From contig CAMYUW010000007.1 of assembly GCA_947302275.1 (NCBI GenBank), positions 29,247-93,246 of the forward strand: 64,000 bases of DNA, written 5' to 3'. The translations under genes and the position numbers were made by a program. The stretch is from an uncultured Prevotellaceae bacterium. Its GTDB lineage: Bacteria; Bacteroidota; Bacteroidia; Bacteroidales; Muribaculaceae. The notes below the pieces were generated by a model, which saw only the letters and a program-made list of their open reading frames with translations, was not told where the DNA came from and made no database searches. Position 1 is the stretch's first letter; the number at the start of each line of letters is the position of its first letter. Shown here piece by piece: positions 8,588-17,819 of the stretch.

Positions 8588-11500
8588 ATGAAGAATAACA
8601 TCTTCATCAACAGATACGTGATGGCATGCGCGATAGCGATTGTCATCACGCTGGTGGGCTTCATCTGCATGAACACACTGCCCATCGAGCAATACCCGAA
8701 TATTGCGCCTCCCACAGTGCGCGTGTCGACCTCCTATACCGGTGCTGATGCTAACACCATCATGAAGGCTGTGGTTCAGCCCCTTGAGGAGAATATCAAC
8801 GGTGTGCCGGGCATGACCTATATCACCAGTTCGGCATCGTCATCGGGCGATGTCTCGATTCAAGTGTTTTTCGAGCAAGGTACCGACCCCGACCTGGCAG
8901 CCGTGAACGTGCAGAACCGCGTCAGCCGTGCCACAGCCCTGCTGCCGTCAGAGGTTACCAAGGTGGGTGTGCAGGTGATGAAACAACAGAGTAATATCCT
9001 GCACATCGGCGCACTGAAGAGTGTGGACGGCAAGTACGACACCGACTTTATCGCCAACTATATCGATATCAACATCAAACCCCGACTGATGCGTATCACT
9101 GGCGTGGGCGACGTGATTTCACTGGGTAATACCTACGCCCTGCGTATCTGGCTGAAACCCGATGTGATGGCGCAGTATGGACTGGAACCTAACGACGTGT
9201 TCGCTGCTATCGGCGGACAGAGTTTCGTCGCTGCCACGGGTTCACTGGGAGAGCAATCCGAGAATGCTTATCAGTACTCGCTGGAATATAAGGGTACACT
9301 GAAGACTGTCGAGGAGTTCAACGATATTGTGCTCCGTTCCAGCGAAGGCGGTCACTTGTTGCACTTGAGAGATGTGGCCGAGGTGGAGATTGGAGCCATG
9401 AGCTACAGCTTCACGTCCAATATTGACGGCCAACCGGGCACTATCTACATGGTGTTCCAGGCTCCTGGAGCTAACGCTACCGAAGTGAATGCCCGCATTG
9501 CCAAACTCTATGAGGAGTTGAAGCCGACGATGCCCGCCGGTCTGGAGTTTGAGATTCTGGAGACCAGCGACGACTTCCTTTTTGCCGCCATCCACAACGT
9601 GGTGGAGACCCTTGTCATCGCCATCATCCTGGTGATTCTCGTGGTTTACTTCTTCCTGCAGAACTTCAAGGCGACGGTAATTCCCTCGTTGTCGATCATC
9701 GTGTCGCTCTTGGGCACGTTCGCCATTGTGTCGCTCGCAGGCTTCTCGCTCAACATCCTGACACTATTTGCACTGGTGCTGGCCATCGGTACCGTGGTGG
9801 ATGATGCCATTGTCGTCGTTGAGGCGGTCATGGCTAAAATGGAAGGCGGCATCACTGATGCCCGTCGTGCCACCCGTGAGGCGATGAGCGACGTGTCGAT
9901 AGCCGTTATCTCGTGTACCTTGGTATTTATGGCCGTGTTTATCCCTGTGGCCTTCATGCCAGGCACATCGGGTTCGTTCTTCACCCAGTTTGGTGTCACG
10001 CTGGCCTCGGCTGTGGGTCTGTCGTGTATTTCGGCCCTGACGTTGTGTCCAGCGCTCTGCGCCATCATGATGCGTTACTCTAAGGGCAATAAGGAGAAAA
10101 AGAACCTGAACTATTACGTCACTAAGGCCTACACCGCCAGCTACAATGCCATCCTCAAGAAGTACAAGAAAAGCATCAGCGGTTTCATTAAGCGTCCGAA
10201 ATTGGCATGGGCGTTACTTGCTGTTGCAGCAGTATTGCTGGTATTCTTCATGCGCAGCCTGCCTACGGGTCTCGTTCCTCAAGAGGACCAGGGCGTGTTC
10301 TTCGCCGAGGTGCGTGCCCCTGAAGGTTGCACCCTGCATGAGACACAGGAGATTGTCAAGAAAGTGGAGGAGAAGGTGAAGAAGATTCCCGAACTGGAGA
10401 ACTATGCTGTAGTAAGTGGCTACGGTATTATGTCTGGACGCTCGAGCAGTTGCTACGCCACGCTCATCATCCGCTTGAAGAATTGGGACGACCGTCCCGG
10501 CATGAATCACAATATCATGCTGGTTTATGGTCGCTTTGCCATGGATTGCAAGGACATCAAGAATGCATTGGTCATCCCCTTCCAGATGCCTCAAGTGCCA
10601 GGTTACGGTTCAAACAACAGCGTGAACCTGGTGCTGCAGGATATGCAGGACCGCTCCATGTCGGAGTTCAATGTGGATGCAAACAAGTTCCTGGCCAAAC
10701 TGAATGAACGTCCTGAAATTATGTTGGCGATGTCCACCTACTCAGAACGTTTCCCGAAGTATCAGGTCAATATCGATGCGACACAGTGCGACCGTTCCGG
10801 TGTGACGCCCGCTGCAGTGCTAAACACGATGGGTGCCTATTGTGGCGGCGCCTATGTGGGCAACTTCAACCAATTTGGTAAGGTGTATCGCATCATGGCC
10901 AACGCTGCGCCCGAATATCGTTTGGACCCCTCGTCGCTCAACAACATCTTCGTTCGCGTGCAAGGGGGAAAGATGGCACCGATTTCCGAGTTTGTCACCT
11001 TGAAAGAAATTGTCGGCTCGGCTTCGGTCGATCATTTCAACCTGTTCCCGAGCATCACTTGCGCTGTGATGGCCGCCAATGGATACTCGGAGGGCGATGC
11101 CCACGAGGCCATCGCCGAGGTGTTCAAGGAAGTAATGCCCAACGGATACTCCTATGAGTACGGCGGCATGTCGCGTGAGGTGGAGGAGACATCGGGTTCC
11201 AACGCTACGGCACTGATTTATGTCATCTGCGTCATTCTCATCTACCTTATCCTGGCTTCGTTATACAACTCGTGGTTCACTCCTATGGCCGTGCTGCTCA
11301 GTGTGCCCTTCGGACTGATGGGTTCGTTCGGTGCCATCTGGCTGGTATCGCTAATCCAGTTGCCGGGCATGGAGAATAACATCTATCTGCAGACGGGTGT
11401 CATCATGCTGATTGGTCTGTTGGCCAAGACAGCCATCCTTATCACTGAGTTTGCATCCGAACGTCGTGCCCAGGGCTTGAGCATCCGCGATGCAGCCTTT

Positions 11501-11761
11501 GCCGCCTGTGAGGAGCGTTTGCGTCCCATCCTGATGACCGTCGTCACGATGATTGCGGGTATGATTCCGCTTATCATTGCCGGCGGTGCTGGTGCCAACG
11601 GTAACCGTGTGCTTGCTCTGGGTGTCACCGCCGGTATGGCAGTGGGTACACTCGCCTTGCTCTATGTGGTGCCCGTCTTCTTCATTGTGTTCCAGAAACT
11701 GCACGAGAAGTATCAGGGGAAAGACATGTCCGAACAAGAGGCTCCGGTTCCTGTTAGCTGA
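8588..11761 (+). CDS. RND multidrug efflux pump (AcrB/HAE1 family)
   Basis: 1057 residues, the usual length for the hydrophobe/amphiphile RND family. Twelve membrane helices are expected: one near the N-terminus, groups around 335-500 and 870-1030, and two large periplasmic loops. Helix 4 has the proton-relay Asp pair in GTVVDDAIVVVEAV. Conserved segments such as FMPGTSGSFFTQFGVTLASA and GLVPQEDQGVFFAEVRAPEG are intact. It exports drugs, bile salts or similar amphiphiles with proton import, together with the adaptor upstream and the channel downstream. The substrate range is not deducible. Confidence 0.95.
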   Translation: MKNNIFINRYVMACAIAIVITLVGFICMNTLPIEQYPNIAPPTVRVSTSYTGADANTIMKAVVQPLEENINGVPGMTYITSSASSSGDVSIQVFFEQGTDPDLAAVNVQNRVSRATALLPSEVTKVGVQVMKQQSNILHIGALKSVDGKYDTDFIANYIDINIKPRLMRITGVGDVISLGNTYALRIWLKPDVMAQYGLEPNDVFAAIGGQSFVAATGSLGEQSENAYQYSLEYKGTLKTVEEFNDIVLRSSEGGHLLHLRDVAEVEIGAMSYSFTSNIDGQPGTIYMVFQAPGANATEVNARIAKLYEELKPTMPAGLEFEILETSDDFLFAAIHNVVETLVIAIILVILVVYFFLQNFKATVIPSLSIIVSLLGTFAIVSLAGFSLNILTLFALVLAIGTVVDDAIVVVEAVMAKMEGGITDARRATREAMSDVSIAVISCTLVFMAVFIPVAFMPGTSGSFFTQFGVTLASAVGLSCISALTLCPALCAIMMRYSKGNKEKKNLNYYVTKAYTASYNAILKKYKKSISGFIKRPKLAWALLAVAAVLLVFFMRSLPTGLVPQEDQGVFFAEVRAPEGCTLHETQEIVKKVEEKVKKIPELENYAVVSGYGIMSGRSSSCYATLIIRLKNWDDRPGMNHNIMLVYGRFAMDCKDIKNALVIPFQMPQVPGYGSNNSVNLVLQDMQDRSMSEFNVDANKFLAKLNERPEIMLAMSTYSERFPKYQVNIDATQCDRSGVTPAAVLNTMGAYCGGAYVGNFNQFGKVYRIMANAAPEYRLDPSSLNNIFVRVQGGKMAPISEFVTLKEIVGSASVDHFNLFPSITCAVMAANGYSEGDAHEAIAEVFKEVMPNGYSYEYGGMSREVEETSGSNATALIYVICVILIYLILASLYNSWFTPMAVLLSVPFGLMGSFGAIWLVSLIQLPGMENNIYLQTGVIMLIGLLAKTAILITEFASERRAQGLSIRDAAFAACEERLRPILMTVVTMIAGMIPLIIAGGAGANGNRVLALGVTAGMAVGTLALLYVVPVFFIVFQKLHEKYQGKDMSEQEAPVPVS

Positions 11762-11806
11762 AACCGCCCCTGGAAGTTTAAATAACGAAAGAACATCAAC
11801 AACAAT

Positions 11807-13222
11807 ATGAAAAAGAATATCATTGTTATCCTTGCCGCCAGCCTTTTGCTCACTGGTTGCGGACTACATAAAGATTATGTGCAGAATGTCGTGACGCCAG
11901 CCGAACCCTTCGGTACGACACAAGATATTCTGTCGGCTGGGAATGGCACGTCGATGGCCCGGTTATCATGGCGTGAGTTCTTCACCGACCCGTTGCTGCA
12001 ACAACTCATTGAGCAGGCGCTGGCCAGCAACACCGACATCAACTCTGCCCGCATTGCCGTGGAAAAGAGCAATGCAGCTCTGGATGCCGCCAAGAAGGCC
12101 TACCTGCCCTCAGTCTCATTTTCACCATCTGGTTCTCTGTCGAGTTTCGACTTCGGGTCTGTCAGCAAGACCTATAACTTGCCGCTTCAAATCAACATGG
12201 ACTTTGATGCCTTTGGTTCCATCACCAACAAGAAACGTGCTGCCGAGGCCGTACTTCTCCAGGCTCAAGTCAGGGAAGAAGCATTACGTGCCGACCTCAT
12301 CTCCGTTGTGGCTCAACAATATTACATGCTACAATTACTCGACCGCCAGCTGGAGATCCTCTTAGCTACCGACAGTTTGTGGAGTGCCTCTCTGGAGACC
12401 GAGAAGACGCTATGGGAAAACGGAAAAGTCTATTCTACCGCAGTCAACCAGATGGAATCTTCCTGCCTCAACGTCAAAACCCAGATTGTGGACACACGCC
12501 GCAACATCCGCAGTGTGGAGAATTCAATCTGCAGCATTCTGGCCAATACGCCTCAGCACATCGAGCGCAATCATTGGGGCAGTTCAGCACTGCCGGAGCA
12601 GCCCGAGCACAGCACAGGACAGAGGATGTTTGACACGAAGTTTATTCAGATCGGCATTCCAGCCAACATGCTCGAGTTGCGCCCCGACATCCGACTGGCC
12701 AACTATGCCATGGCAGAAGCCTTCTACAATACCCAGGCTGCACGTGCGGCATTCTATCCCAGCATCTCCTTGCAGGGCATTATGGGATGGACCAACAGTG
12801 CGGGAGGCATGGAGATCAACCCGGGCAAGATCCTGCTTAATGCCATGGCCTCGCTCACACAGCCCATCTATGCTCGCGGAAAAATCAAGGCCAACCACAA
12901 GATTGCCCAGCTAACCGAGGAAGACCTGCAACGCAAGTATGTCCAGACGGTCATTGATGCCGGCAACCAAGTGAATGAAGCACTGGCCGACTGCCAAGCG
13001 GCACGCGAAAAACACGGCTACTATCACCAACAGGTGGAGTTGCTGCACCAGGCCTATTTGGGAACCCATGAACTGATGGACAACGGCAAGTCTAGCTATC
13101 TGGAAGTACTTACGGCCCAGGAGTCACTGCTCAAGGCACAACTCAGCGAAGCAATGAACATGTACGACGGTGCACAAGCCGTCATTGCCCTCTACATCGC
13201 CCTTGGCGGCGCTACAAAGTAG
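11807..13222 (+). CDS. RND outer-membrane channel lipoprotein (OprM/TolC-type)
   Basis: 471 residues. The signal peptide ends in a lipobox (LLLTGC), as in the NodT/OprM group. Two homologous outer-membrane-factor repeats follow (about 45-245 and 265-465), rich in helical heptads; diagnostic segments are LASNTDINSARIAVEKSNAAL, FDAFGSITNKKRAAEA, ELRPDIRLANYAMAEA and TAQESLLKAQLSEA. It is the trimeric exit duct for the adaptor/pump pair directly upstream and completes the three-gene operon. The 65-base gap to cbiA holds no riboswitch or clear terminator. Confidence 0.94.
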   Translation: MKKNIIVILAASLLLTGCGLHKDYVQNVVTPAEPFGTTQDILSAGNGTSMARLSWREFFTDPLLQQLIEQALASNTDINSARIAVEKSNAALDAAKKAYLPSVSFSPSGSLSSFDFGSVSKTYNLPLQINMDFDAFGSITNKKRAAEAVLLQAQVREEALRADLISVVAQQYYMLQLLDRQLEILLATDSLWSASLETEKTLWENGKVYSTAVNQMESSCLNVKTQIVDTRRNIRSVENSICSILANTPQHIERNHWGSSALPEQPEHSTGQRMFDTKFIQIGIPANMLELRPDIRLANYAMAEAFYNTQAARAAFYPSISLQGIMGWTNSAGGMEINPGKILLNAMASLTQPIYARGKIKANHKIAQLTEEDLQRKYVQTVIDAGNQVNEALADCQAAREKHGYYHQQVELLHQAYLGTHELMDNGKSSYLEVLTAQESLLKAQLSEAMNMYDGAQAVIALYIALGGATK

Positions 13223-13287
13223 ATAAACAATAGAATAATTCTTGTTCTGAAATCGACTAGCACACATCGGGAGAATCTGCAAATTGT

Positions 13288-14556
13288 ATGGGGCATGGAT
13301 TTGTGATAGTGGCGCCTAATAGTGGCTCAGGCAAGACGACGATTGCCCGGGGGCTGATGGCATTGTTCACCCGCAAGGGATACAGGGTACAGCCGTTTAA
13401 GTGTGGGCCTGATTATATCGACACCAAGTTTCATGCTGTGGTGTGCGGTCGGGCGAGCATCAACCTGGATACGTTTATGGCAACACCTGAGCATGTGCGG
13501 GAATTGTTTGGCCGTTACGGCAAGGATGCTGACGTCTGTGTTGTCGAGGGCATGATGGGCATGTATGACGGCTATGACCGTGACAAGGGCTCGTCGGCCG
13601 AGGTTGCCCGTGTGCTGGACCTGCCTGTCGTGTTGGTGGTGGATGCCAAGTCGGCGGCCTACTCAATGGCGGCGCTCATCTCGGGTTTCATCAACTTCAG
13701 CAAGGACGTGCACGTCAGCGGCGTGATATTCAACCGTGTGGGTTCGGCCAGGCATTTCGCCATGCTGCGGCAGGTATGTGACGACTTGGGCGTGGAGTGC
13801 TATGGTTATTTGCCCAAACAGGCAGAACTTGAACAAGGTTCACGCTATCTGGGGCTGGACTTCAGCGAGAAACCCGAAAGCAAACTCCTGGTCGAACTTC
13901 TTGAAGCGCATGTAGAATGGGAGAAGCTGTTAGAACTGAGCGACAAAGCCAGCGCCATCTGCAACCTGCCATGCAAGGAGGAAAAACGCATTCAGCAAAC
14001 CCTGATAGCCCGCAACGACGAGTCGTTCTCCTTTATCTATCAGGAGAATATCGACCGATTGGAGAATGTGTCGTTCTTTAATCCCGAACTTGAGGTGCCC
14101 TGCTTAGATGACGTGCCACTGCTCTATTTGCCGGGCGGTTATCCCGAAAAGCATCTCGACGCATTGGTTAAAGCCGAAGCGGCGAGACATGCTATCAAAG
14201 AATATGCCGAGCGCGGAGGACACATTATCGCCGAATGCGGGGGCATGATGTACCTGTGTGAGAAGATAATCACCGACGAGGGCGAGTTTCCCATGTGTGG
14301 TGTGCTACCCTACTCCATCACCGCCCGCAAAGCTGACCGCAAACTGTCGCTCGGATACCGGCGCTTCATGCTCGATGGCAAGGAATACCGCGGGCATGAG
14401 TTCCACTACACGCAATTCCTGGGCGAGCCACCAAAATCGGCCACACAAGTCTATAATGCCAAGGGTGAGCCAGTGCCAACGCCAGTTATCCGCTACAAGA
14501 ACGTTCTGGCAAGCTATACACACTTGTATCAAGTTTGGAATGCATTCCAAAATTGA
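13288..14556 (+). CDS. cbiA: Cobyrinate a,c-diamide synthase
   Basis: 422 residues. It amidates the a and c acetates of cobyrinic acid using glutamine and ATP in the cytoplasm. The N-terminal dethiobiotin-synthetase-like domain carries the P-loop APNSGSGKTTIARGL and the substrate segment FKCGPDYIDTKFH. The C-terminal class I glutamine amidotransferase domain carries the nucleophile Cys in AECGGMMYL and a conserved His in GHEFHYTQF. It is the first gene of a same-strand run to cbiB. In the ring-building order it acts after the cbi enzymes encoded at 41-47 kb. Confidence 0.95.
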   Translation: MGHGFVIVAPNSGSGKTTIARGLMALFTRKGYRVQPFKCGPDYIDTKFHAVVCGRASINLDTFMATPEHVRELFGRYGKDADVCVVEGMMGMYDGYDRDKGSSAEVARVLDLPVVLVVDAKSAAYSMAALISGFINFSKDVHVSGVIFNRVGSARHFAMLRQVCDDLGVECYGYLPKQAELEQGSRYLGLDFSEKPESKLLVELLEAHVEWEKLLELSDKASAICNLPCKEEKRIQQTLIARNDESFSFIYQENIDRLENVSFFNPELEVPCLDDVPLLYLPGGYPEKHLDALVKAEAARHAIKEYAERGGHIIAECGGMMYLCEKIITDEGEFPMCGVLPYSITARKADRKLSLGYRRFMLDGKEYRGHEFHYTQFLGEPPKSATQVYNAKGEPVPTPVIRYKNVLASYTHLYQVWNAFQN

Positions 14557-14585
14557 GTTTAGAGTTTAGAGTTTAAAGTTTAGAG
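14557..14585. repeat. Short tandem AGTTTAG-type repeat
   Basis: Directly after the cbiA stop come four near-identical 7-8 base units of the GTTTAGA type. It belongs to the same loose class as the AGTTnnn arrays at 34.6 and 35.2 kb. It carries no coding potential. Confidence 0.6.
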
Positions 14586-14626
14586 AGGTCTTTACATTGA
14601 AGGAAACAAGGGACTAGAAACAAAAT

Positions 14627-15133
14627 ATGAAGCAGATATATACCAAGACAGGGGACGAGGGCATGACCAGCCTGCGTGAAGGGGTGAGGGTCCCGAAGGA
14701 CGACCTGCGCATCGAGACCAATGGGCAGATTGACCAGTTGAATGCCTATTTGGGAGTTGTGCGGTCGATGCTCGGTGAGACACAAGATTTTGCGTCTCTA
14801 CAACTCATTCATGCCGTGCAGCGTGAGCTGATGACGGTCATGAGCCACATCGCTACACCCGAAGGTAGTGCCAATCCGCGTGAACTCCATGCCGCTAAAA
14901 TCACCGCCCAGTTGGAACAGGCTATCGATTCGGCCGATTATCAGGGTGGTTTCGTTGTGCCTGGAGGCGGGTCACAGTTGTCCGCACTTATCCACTTGGC
15001 ACGCACACAGGCACGCACGGTGGAACGCCGCCTGTGGTCCCTGCATCGGGAACATCCTGTCAACAGTGATGTGCTGGTGATGATGAACCGCCTGTCTGAT
15101 TATCTGTTTGTCTTAGCCAACGAGAAAGAATGA
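14627..15133 (+). CDS. Corrinoid adenosyltransferase, PduO type
   Basis: 168 residues. It transfers the adenosyl group of ATP to reduced cobalt, giving the Co-C bond of adenosylcobalamin. PduO-family marks are the ATP site IYTKTGDEGMTSL at the N-terminus, RVPKDDLRIETNGQIDQLNAYLG, ERRLWSL and the C-terminal MNRLSDYLFVLANE. The family forms a trimer of helical bundles. Its stop overlaps the cobQ start as ATGA, so the two are coupled. Unlike CobA-type enzymes it has no N-terminal P-loop. Confidence 0.94.
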   Translation: MKQIYTKTGDEGMTSLREGVRVPKDDLRIETNGQIDQLNAYLGVVRSMLGETQDFASLQLIHAVQRELMTVMSHIATPEGSANPRELHAAKITAQLEQAIDSADYQGGFVVPGGGSQLSALIHLARTQARTVERRLWSLHREHPVNSDVLVMMNRLSDYLFVLANEKE

Positions 15134-16614
15134 GCACCAACAAGCAATTGCATCCAGTGATGTTTGCCGGAACGGGCAGCGATGTGGGCAAGAGCATCGT
15201 TGCCGCTGCCTTTTGCCGCATCTTCAAGCAGGACGGCTACAGCCCAGCCCCGTTCAAGGCCCAGAATATGGCGTTGAACTCCTATGCAACGCCCGAAGGC
15301 TATGAAATCGGCCGTGCCCAGGCTGTTCAAGCCGAGGCAGCGGGGATTCCCTGCCACACCGACATGAATCCGTTGCTGCTCAAGCCCCAGTCCGACCACA
15401 CCTCGCAGGTCATCCTGCACGGCAAACCCATCGGCAACAAGAATGCCTACGACTACTGGCGCCGTGGCACCTCCGACATCGATTATCGCCGTGAGGTCTG
15501 CGCTGCCTTCGACCGTCTGGCATCCCGCTTCAACCCCATCGTGATGGAGGGTGCAGGCAGCATTTCGGAAATCAACCTTCGGGACACCGACCTGGTGAAC
15601 CTGCCCATGGCCTGTCATGCCCATGCCGATGTGATTCTCGTGGGCGACATCGACCGTGGCGGTGTGTTTGCCTCGGTTTATGGCAGCATCGCCTTGCAGA
15701 CCCCCGAAGACCGCCGACTCATCAAGGGCATCATCATCAACAAGTTCCGTGGTGATATGCGCCTGTTCGACGAGGGCCGCAAAATGCTGGAGGACATCTG
15801 CGGCGTTCCCGTGCTGGGCGTTATCCCTTATTACAAGGACATTTATATCGAGGAGGAGGACAGCGTGGCCCTGGCTCAAAAGTCGATGCAGGCCGAGCGC
15901 GGCAAGGTCAATGTGGCGGTTGTCATGCTGCGCCATCTGTCTAATTATACCGACTTTGACGCGCTGGAGCGTGACCCGCGTGTTCACCTGTTCTACACCA
16001 ACAATACCGAGGATATCAAGAAGGCCGACATCATCATCCTGCCAGGCACCAAGTCCACCCTGCATGACCTGTATGAACTCCGACGCAACGGCTGTGCCCA
16101 AGCCATTGTGAGGGCGCATCGCGAGGGTGCGGCAGTGCTGGGCATCTGCGGCGGTTACCAGATGATGGGCGTGGAGGTGCTGGATCCCGACCACGTCGAG
16201 GGCGACATTGAGCGTTTGCCTGGCCTCGGCTTGTTGCCCACCACCACAACGATGAACGGCGACAAGCAGACGCGCCAGGTCACCTGCCAGTATGGCAAGG
16301 GCTACGAGATACACCAGGGCGAAACCCACCCCGTAGGCCATGCCTCGGTCTCTCCCCTGCTCCACCTTGATGACGGACGCGCAGACGGTTATATCGTTGA
16401 TGGCAAGTGCATGGGCACCTATGTCCACGGCATCCTTGACAACGCCCCCTTTGTGGACTTCCTGCTGGAATCGTTCAAGGACAAAATCACAGCGGGTAAT
16501 CAGCCGTTTGACTACGCCGCTTTCAAGGAAGAGCAATACGACAAGCTGGCCGCCCACGTGCGCCAGTACGTCGATATGGAACAAATCTATAACATTCTGA
16601 CCCACCATGATTGA
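15130..16614 (+). CDS. cobQ: Adenosylcobyric acid synthase (glutamine-hydrolysing)
   Basis: 494 residues, the normal length for CobQ/CbiP. It amidates side chains b, d, e and g. The N-terminal ATP domain has AGTGSDVGKSIVAAAFCRIF and FKAQNMALNSY. The triad-type glutaminase domain has the Cys nucleophile in LGICGGYQMMG and the His in TYVHGILDN. It overlaps the upstream adenosyltransferase by 4 bases and the downstream cobD-like gene by 8 bases, so the three form a tight translational unit. A long antisense open frame over this gene is only a codon-bias shadow. Confidence 0.96.
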   Translation: MSTNKQLHPVMFAGTGSDVGKSIVAAAFCRIFKQDGYSPAPFKAQNMALNSYATPEGYEIGRAQAVQAEAAGIPCHTDMNPLLLKPQSDHTSQVILHGKPIGNKNAYDYWRRGTSDIDYRREVCAAFDRLASRFNPIVMEGAGSISEINLRDTDLVNLPMACHAHADVILVGDIDRGGVFASVYGSIALQTPEDRRLIKGIIINKFRGDMRLFDEGRKMLEDICGVPVLGVIPYYKDIYIEEEDSVALAQKSMQAERGKVNVAVVMLRHLSNYTDFDALERDPRVHLFYTNNTEDIKKADIIILPGTKSTLHDLYELRRNGCAQAIVRAHREGAAVLGICGGYQMMGVEVLDPDHVEGDIERLPGLGLLPTTTTMNGDKQTRQVTCQYGKGYEIHQGETHPVGHASVSPLLHLDDGRADGYIVDGKCMGTYVHGILDNAPFVDFLLESFKDKITAGNQPFDYAAFKEEQYDKLAAHVRQYVDMEQIYNILTHHD

Positions 16615-17596
16615 AGGACACGGCGACGACCTGTATCGCTACAAGAATATCAAGATGAACTTCAGTTCCAACATCTACAACGGGACTGACTTGAGCGCGC
16701 TGGAAACCTACCTGAGTTCCCGCATGGCGGTCGTGCGTTCCTATCCCGAACCCTCGGCGGCATCGCTGGAACAGATGATTGCCCGCGAGTGTGGCATCAG
16801 CCCCGACGAGGTGCTGGTGACCAGCGGGGCGGTGGATGCCATCTACCTGATTGCCCAGGCCTATCGTCATGAGGGCACCTGCCACATCCTGCAACCCACG
16901 TTCAGGGAATATGAGGACGCTTGCCGCGTGTTTGGCTATCAGCAGAGCAATGAGGGCGCCCTGTGCTGGCTGTGCAACCCCAACAACCCCACGGGCGATG
17001 TGATGGCCGTTGAAGATGTGCTGGCACTTGCAGGGCTTCACCGCCTGCTCATCGTGGACCAGTCCTACGAGGACTATACAATGGCACCCCTGCTGCAACC
17101 TGCCGATGTGGTCGGTCAGGACAATATCATCCTGCTGCACTCGATGACCAAACGCTATGCAGTGCCCGGCCTGCGTTTGGGATATGTGACGGCATCATCG
17201 GCAATTATTCGTCGGCTGCGGGAGCAGTACCGCCCCTGGGCCATCAACGCCCTGTCGCTGGAGGCGGGCAAGTGGCTCGTACAACGGGGAGAAACCGCCA
17301 TTCCCGACCTGCCGTCCTACTTGGCCGAGACTCAGCGGCTGCGCACGATGCTCAACGGGATTGAAGGCATCGAGACCTTAGATACACAGACCAATTTCTT
17401 CCTGTGCACCATCGCCTCGGCCACGGCTGCCCAACTTAAAGAATACCTAGCGCGGGAGCATGGCATCCTCATCCGCGACGCCTCCAATTTCACGGGCCTC
17501 ACGCCCCACCACTTCCGCATCGCCACCCAGTCGCCTGCCGAAAACGACACCCTCGCCACCGCTATAATGAACTACGAATTACACGAATTATACTAA
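16607..17596 (+). CDS. cobD: Threonine-phosphate decarboxylase-like PLP enzyme (CobD/CobC type)
   Basis: 329 residues, fold type I aminotransferase. In this setting it most likely makes (R)-1-amino-2-propanol phosphate from threonine phosphate, the linker CbiB attaches to cobyric acid. PLP marks are CNPNNPTGD, the Asp/Tyr segment VDQSYEDY and the Schiff-base Lys in HSMTKRYAVPGLRLGYV; FRIATQ near the end carries the substrate-binding Arg. Histidinol-phosphate aminotransferases look alike, so the call leans on the cob neighbours. The last residues (about MNYELHELY) and the stop codon are encoded by a copy of an intergenic repeat (17567-17643), so the native C-terminus seems to have been replaced. 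Confidence 0.88.
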   Translation: MIEGHGDDLYRYKNIKMNFSSNIYNGTDLSALETYLSSRMAVVRSYPEPSAASLEQMIARECGISPDEVLVTSGAVDAIYLIAQAYRHEGTCHILQPTFREYEDACRVFGYQQSNEGALCWLCNPNNPTGDVMAVEDVLALAGLHRLLIVDQSYEDYTMAPLLQPADVVGQDNIILLHSMTKRYAVPGLRLGYVTASSAIIRRLREQYRPWAINALSLEAGKWLVQRGETAIPDLPSYLAETQRLRTMLNGIEGIETLDTQTNFFLCTIASATAAQLKEYLAREHGILIRDASNFTGLTPHHFRIATQSPAENDTLATAIMNYELHELY

Positions 17597-17643
17597 TGGC
17601 ATCCGCGCTCATATTTTTTTCAAATTTCACTAATGGCATCCGC
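17567..17643 (-). repeat. Dispersed AATTCG repeat, copy A
   Basis: Read on the minus strand it ends in ATAATTCGTGTAATTCGTAG, the hallmark of a family with copies at 18919, 37935, 46046 and 49659. It holds GCGGATGCC like the copies at 18919 and 46046, here present twice because ACTAATGGCATCCGC is directly repeated 36 bases apart. The copy starts inside the cobD-like reading frame and supplies its stop. Confidence 0.7.
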
Positions 17644-17727
17644 ATTGATGCTTATATTGCCATTATTGTTCGGTTGGCTGCTGGAGACACCTTGGCCACG
17701 ACCATAAAACAATTTCAACTGACATGA
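17644..17727 (+). pseudogene. Fused remnant: cbiB 5' end joined to cobD 3' end
   Basis: Bases 17644-17685 would encode LMLILPLLFGWLLE, nearly the same as the start of the intact CbiB 170 bases downstream (LLMILPLLFGWLLD). From the shared ATA codon on, 29 of 32 bases agree and the three differences are synonymous. From 17686 the phase shifts and the sequence reads DTLATTIKQFQLT then TGA, resembling the end of the upstream enzyme (DTLATAI). The order cbiB-start then cobD-end is what an internal deletion in a cobD-cbiB-cobD-cbiB tandem would leave. It is too short to be functional. The cbiB half is convincing; the cobD half (7 residues) is suggestive. Confidence 0.6.
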
Positions 17728-17734
17728 TTAAACA

Positions 17735-17815
17735 ACAAGAAATACAACAAATACAAGTATAGGAGTTTTCTTTGACAGATTGTTTTTTTTGTACTTATTG
17801 TTTTCATTTTTTAAT
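17735..17815. repeat. AT-rich palindromic repeat (ACAAATACAA type), copy 1
   Basis: The left arm is rich in ACAAGAAATACAA-like units. The right arm is an imperfect reverse complement (TTGTACTTATTG). It ends just before the cbiB start. Related copies are at 18793, 19026 and 35853. Confidence 0.55.
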
Positions 17816-17819
17816 TCAG

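Noticed and set aside
7401..13222. Recent duplication of the two RND operons
   Set aside because: The pumps, adaptors and channels of 7.4-13.2 kb and 55.1-60.7 kb differ in motifs (Asp-Asp against Asp-Asn, lipoprotein against non-lipoprotein channel) and are old, separate systems.
13223..13287. Cobalamin riboswitch before cbiA
   Set aside because: The 65-base gap is too short and none of the conserved core words is present.
15100..16608. 502-codon open frame antisense to cobQ
   Set aside because: It mirrors a clear CobQ over its full length, has no recognisable domain or start signal and reflects third-position GC bias. The same holds for other long antisense frames, such as 44921-45916 and 51017-52081.
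17644..17727. Small real gene starting at ATG 17648
   Set aside because: It would encode about 19 residues identical in type to the CbiB start, then run into a stop; the reading phase changes at the junction, as expected for a scar.
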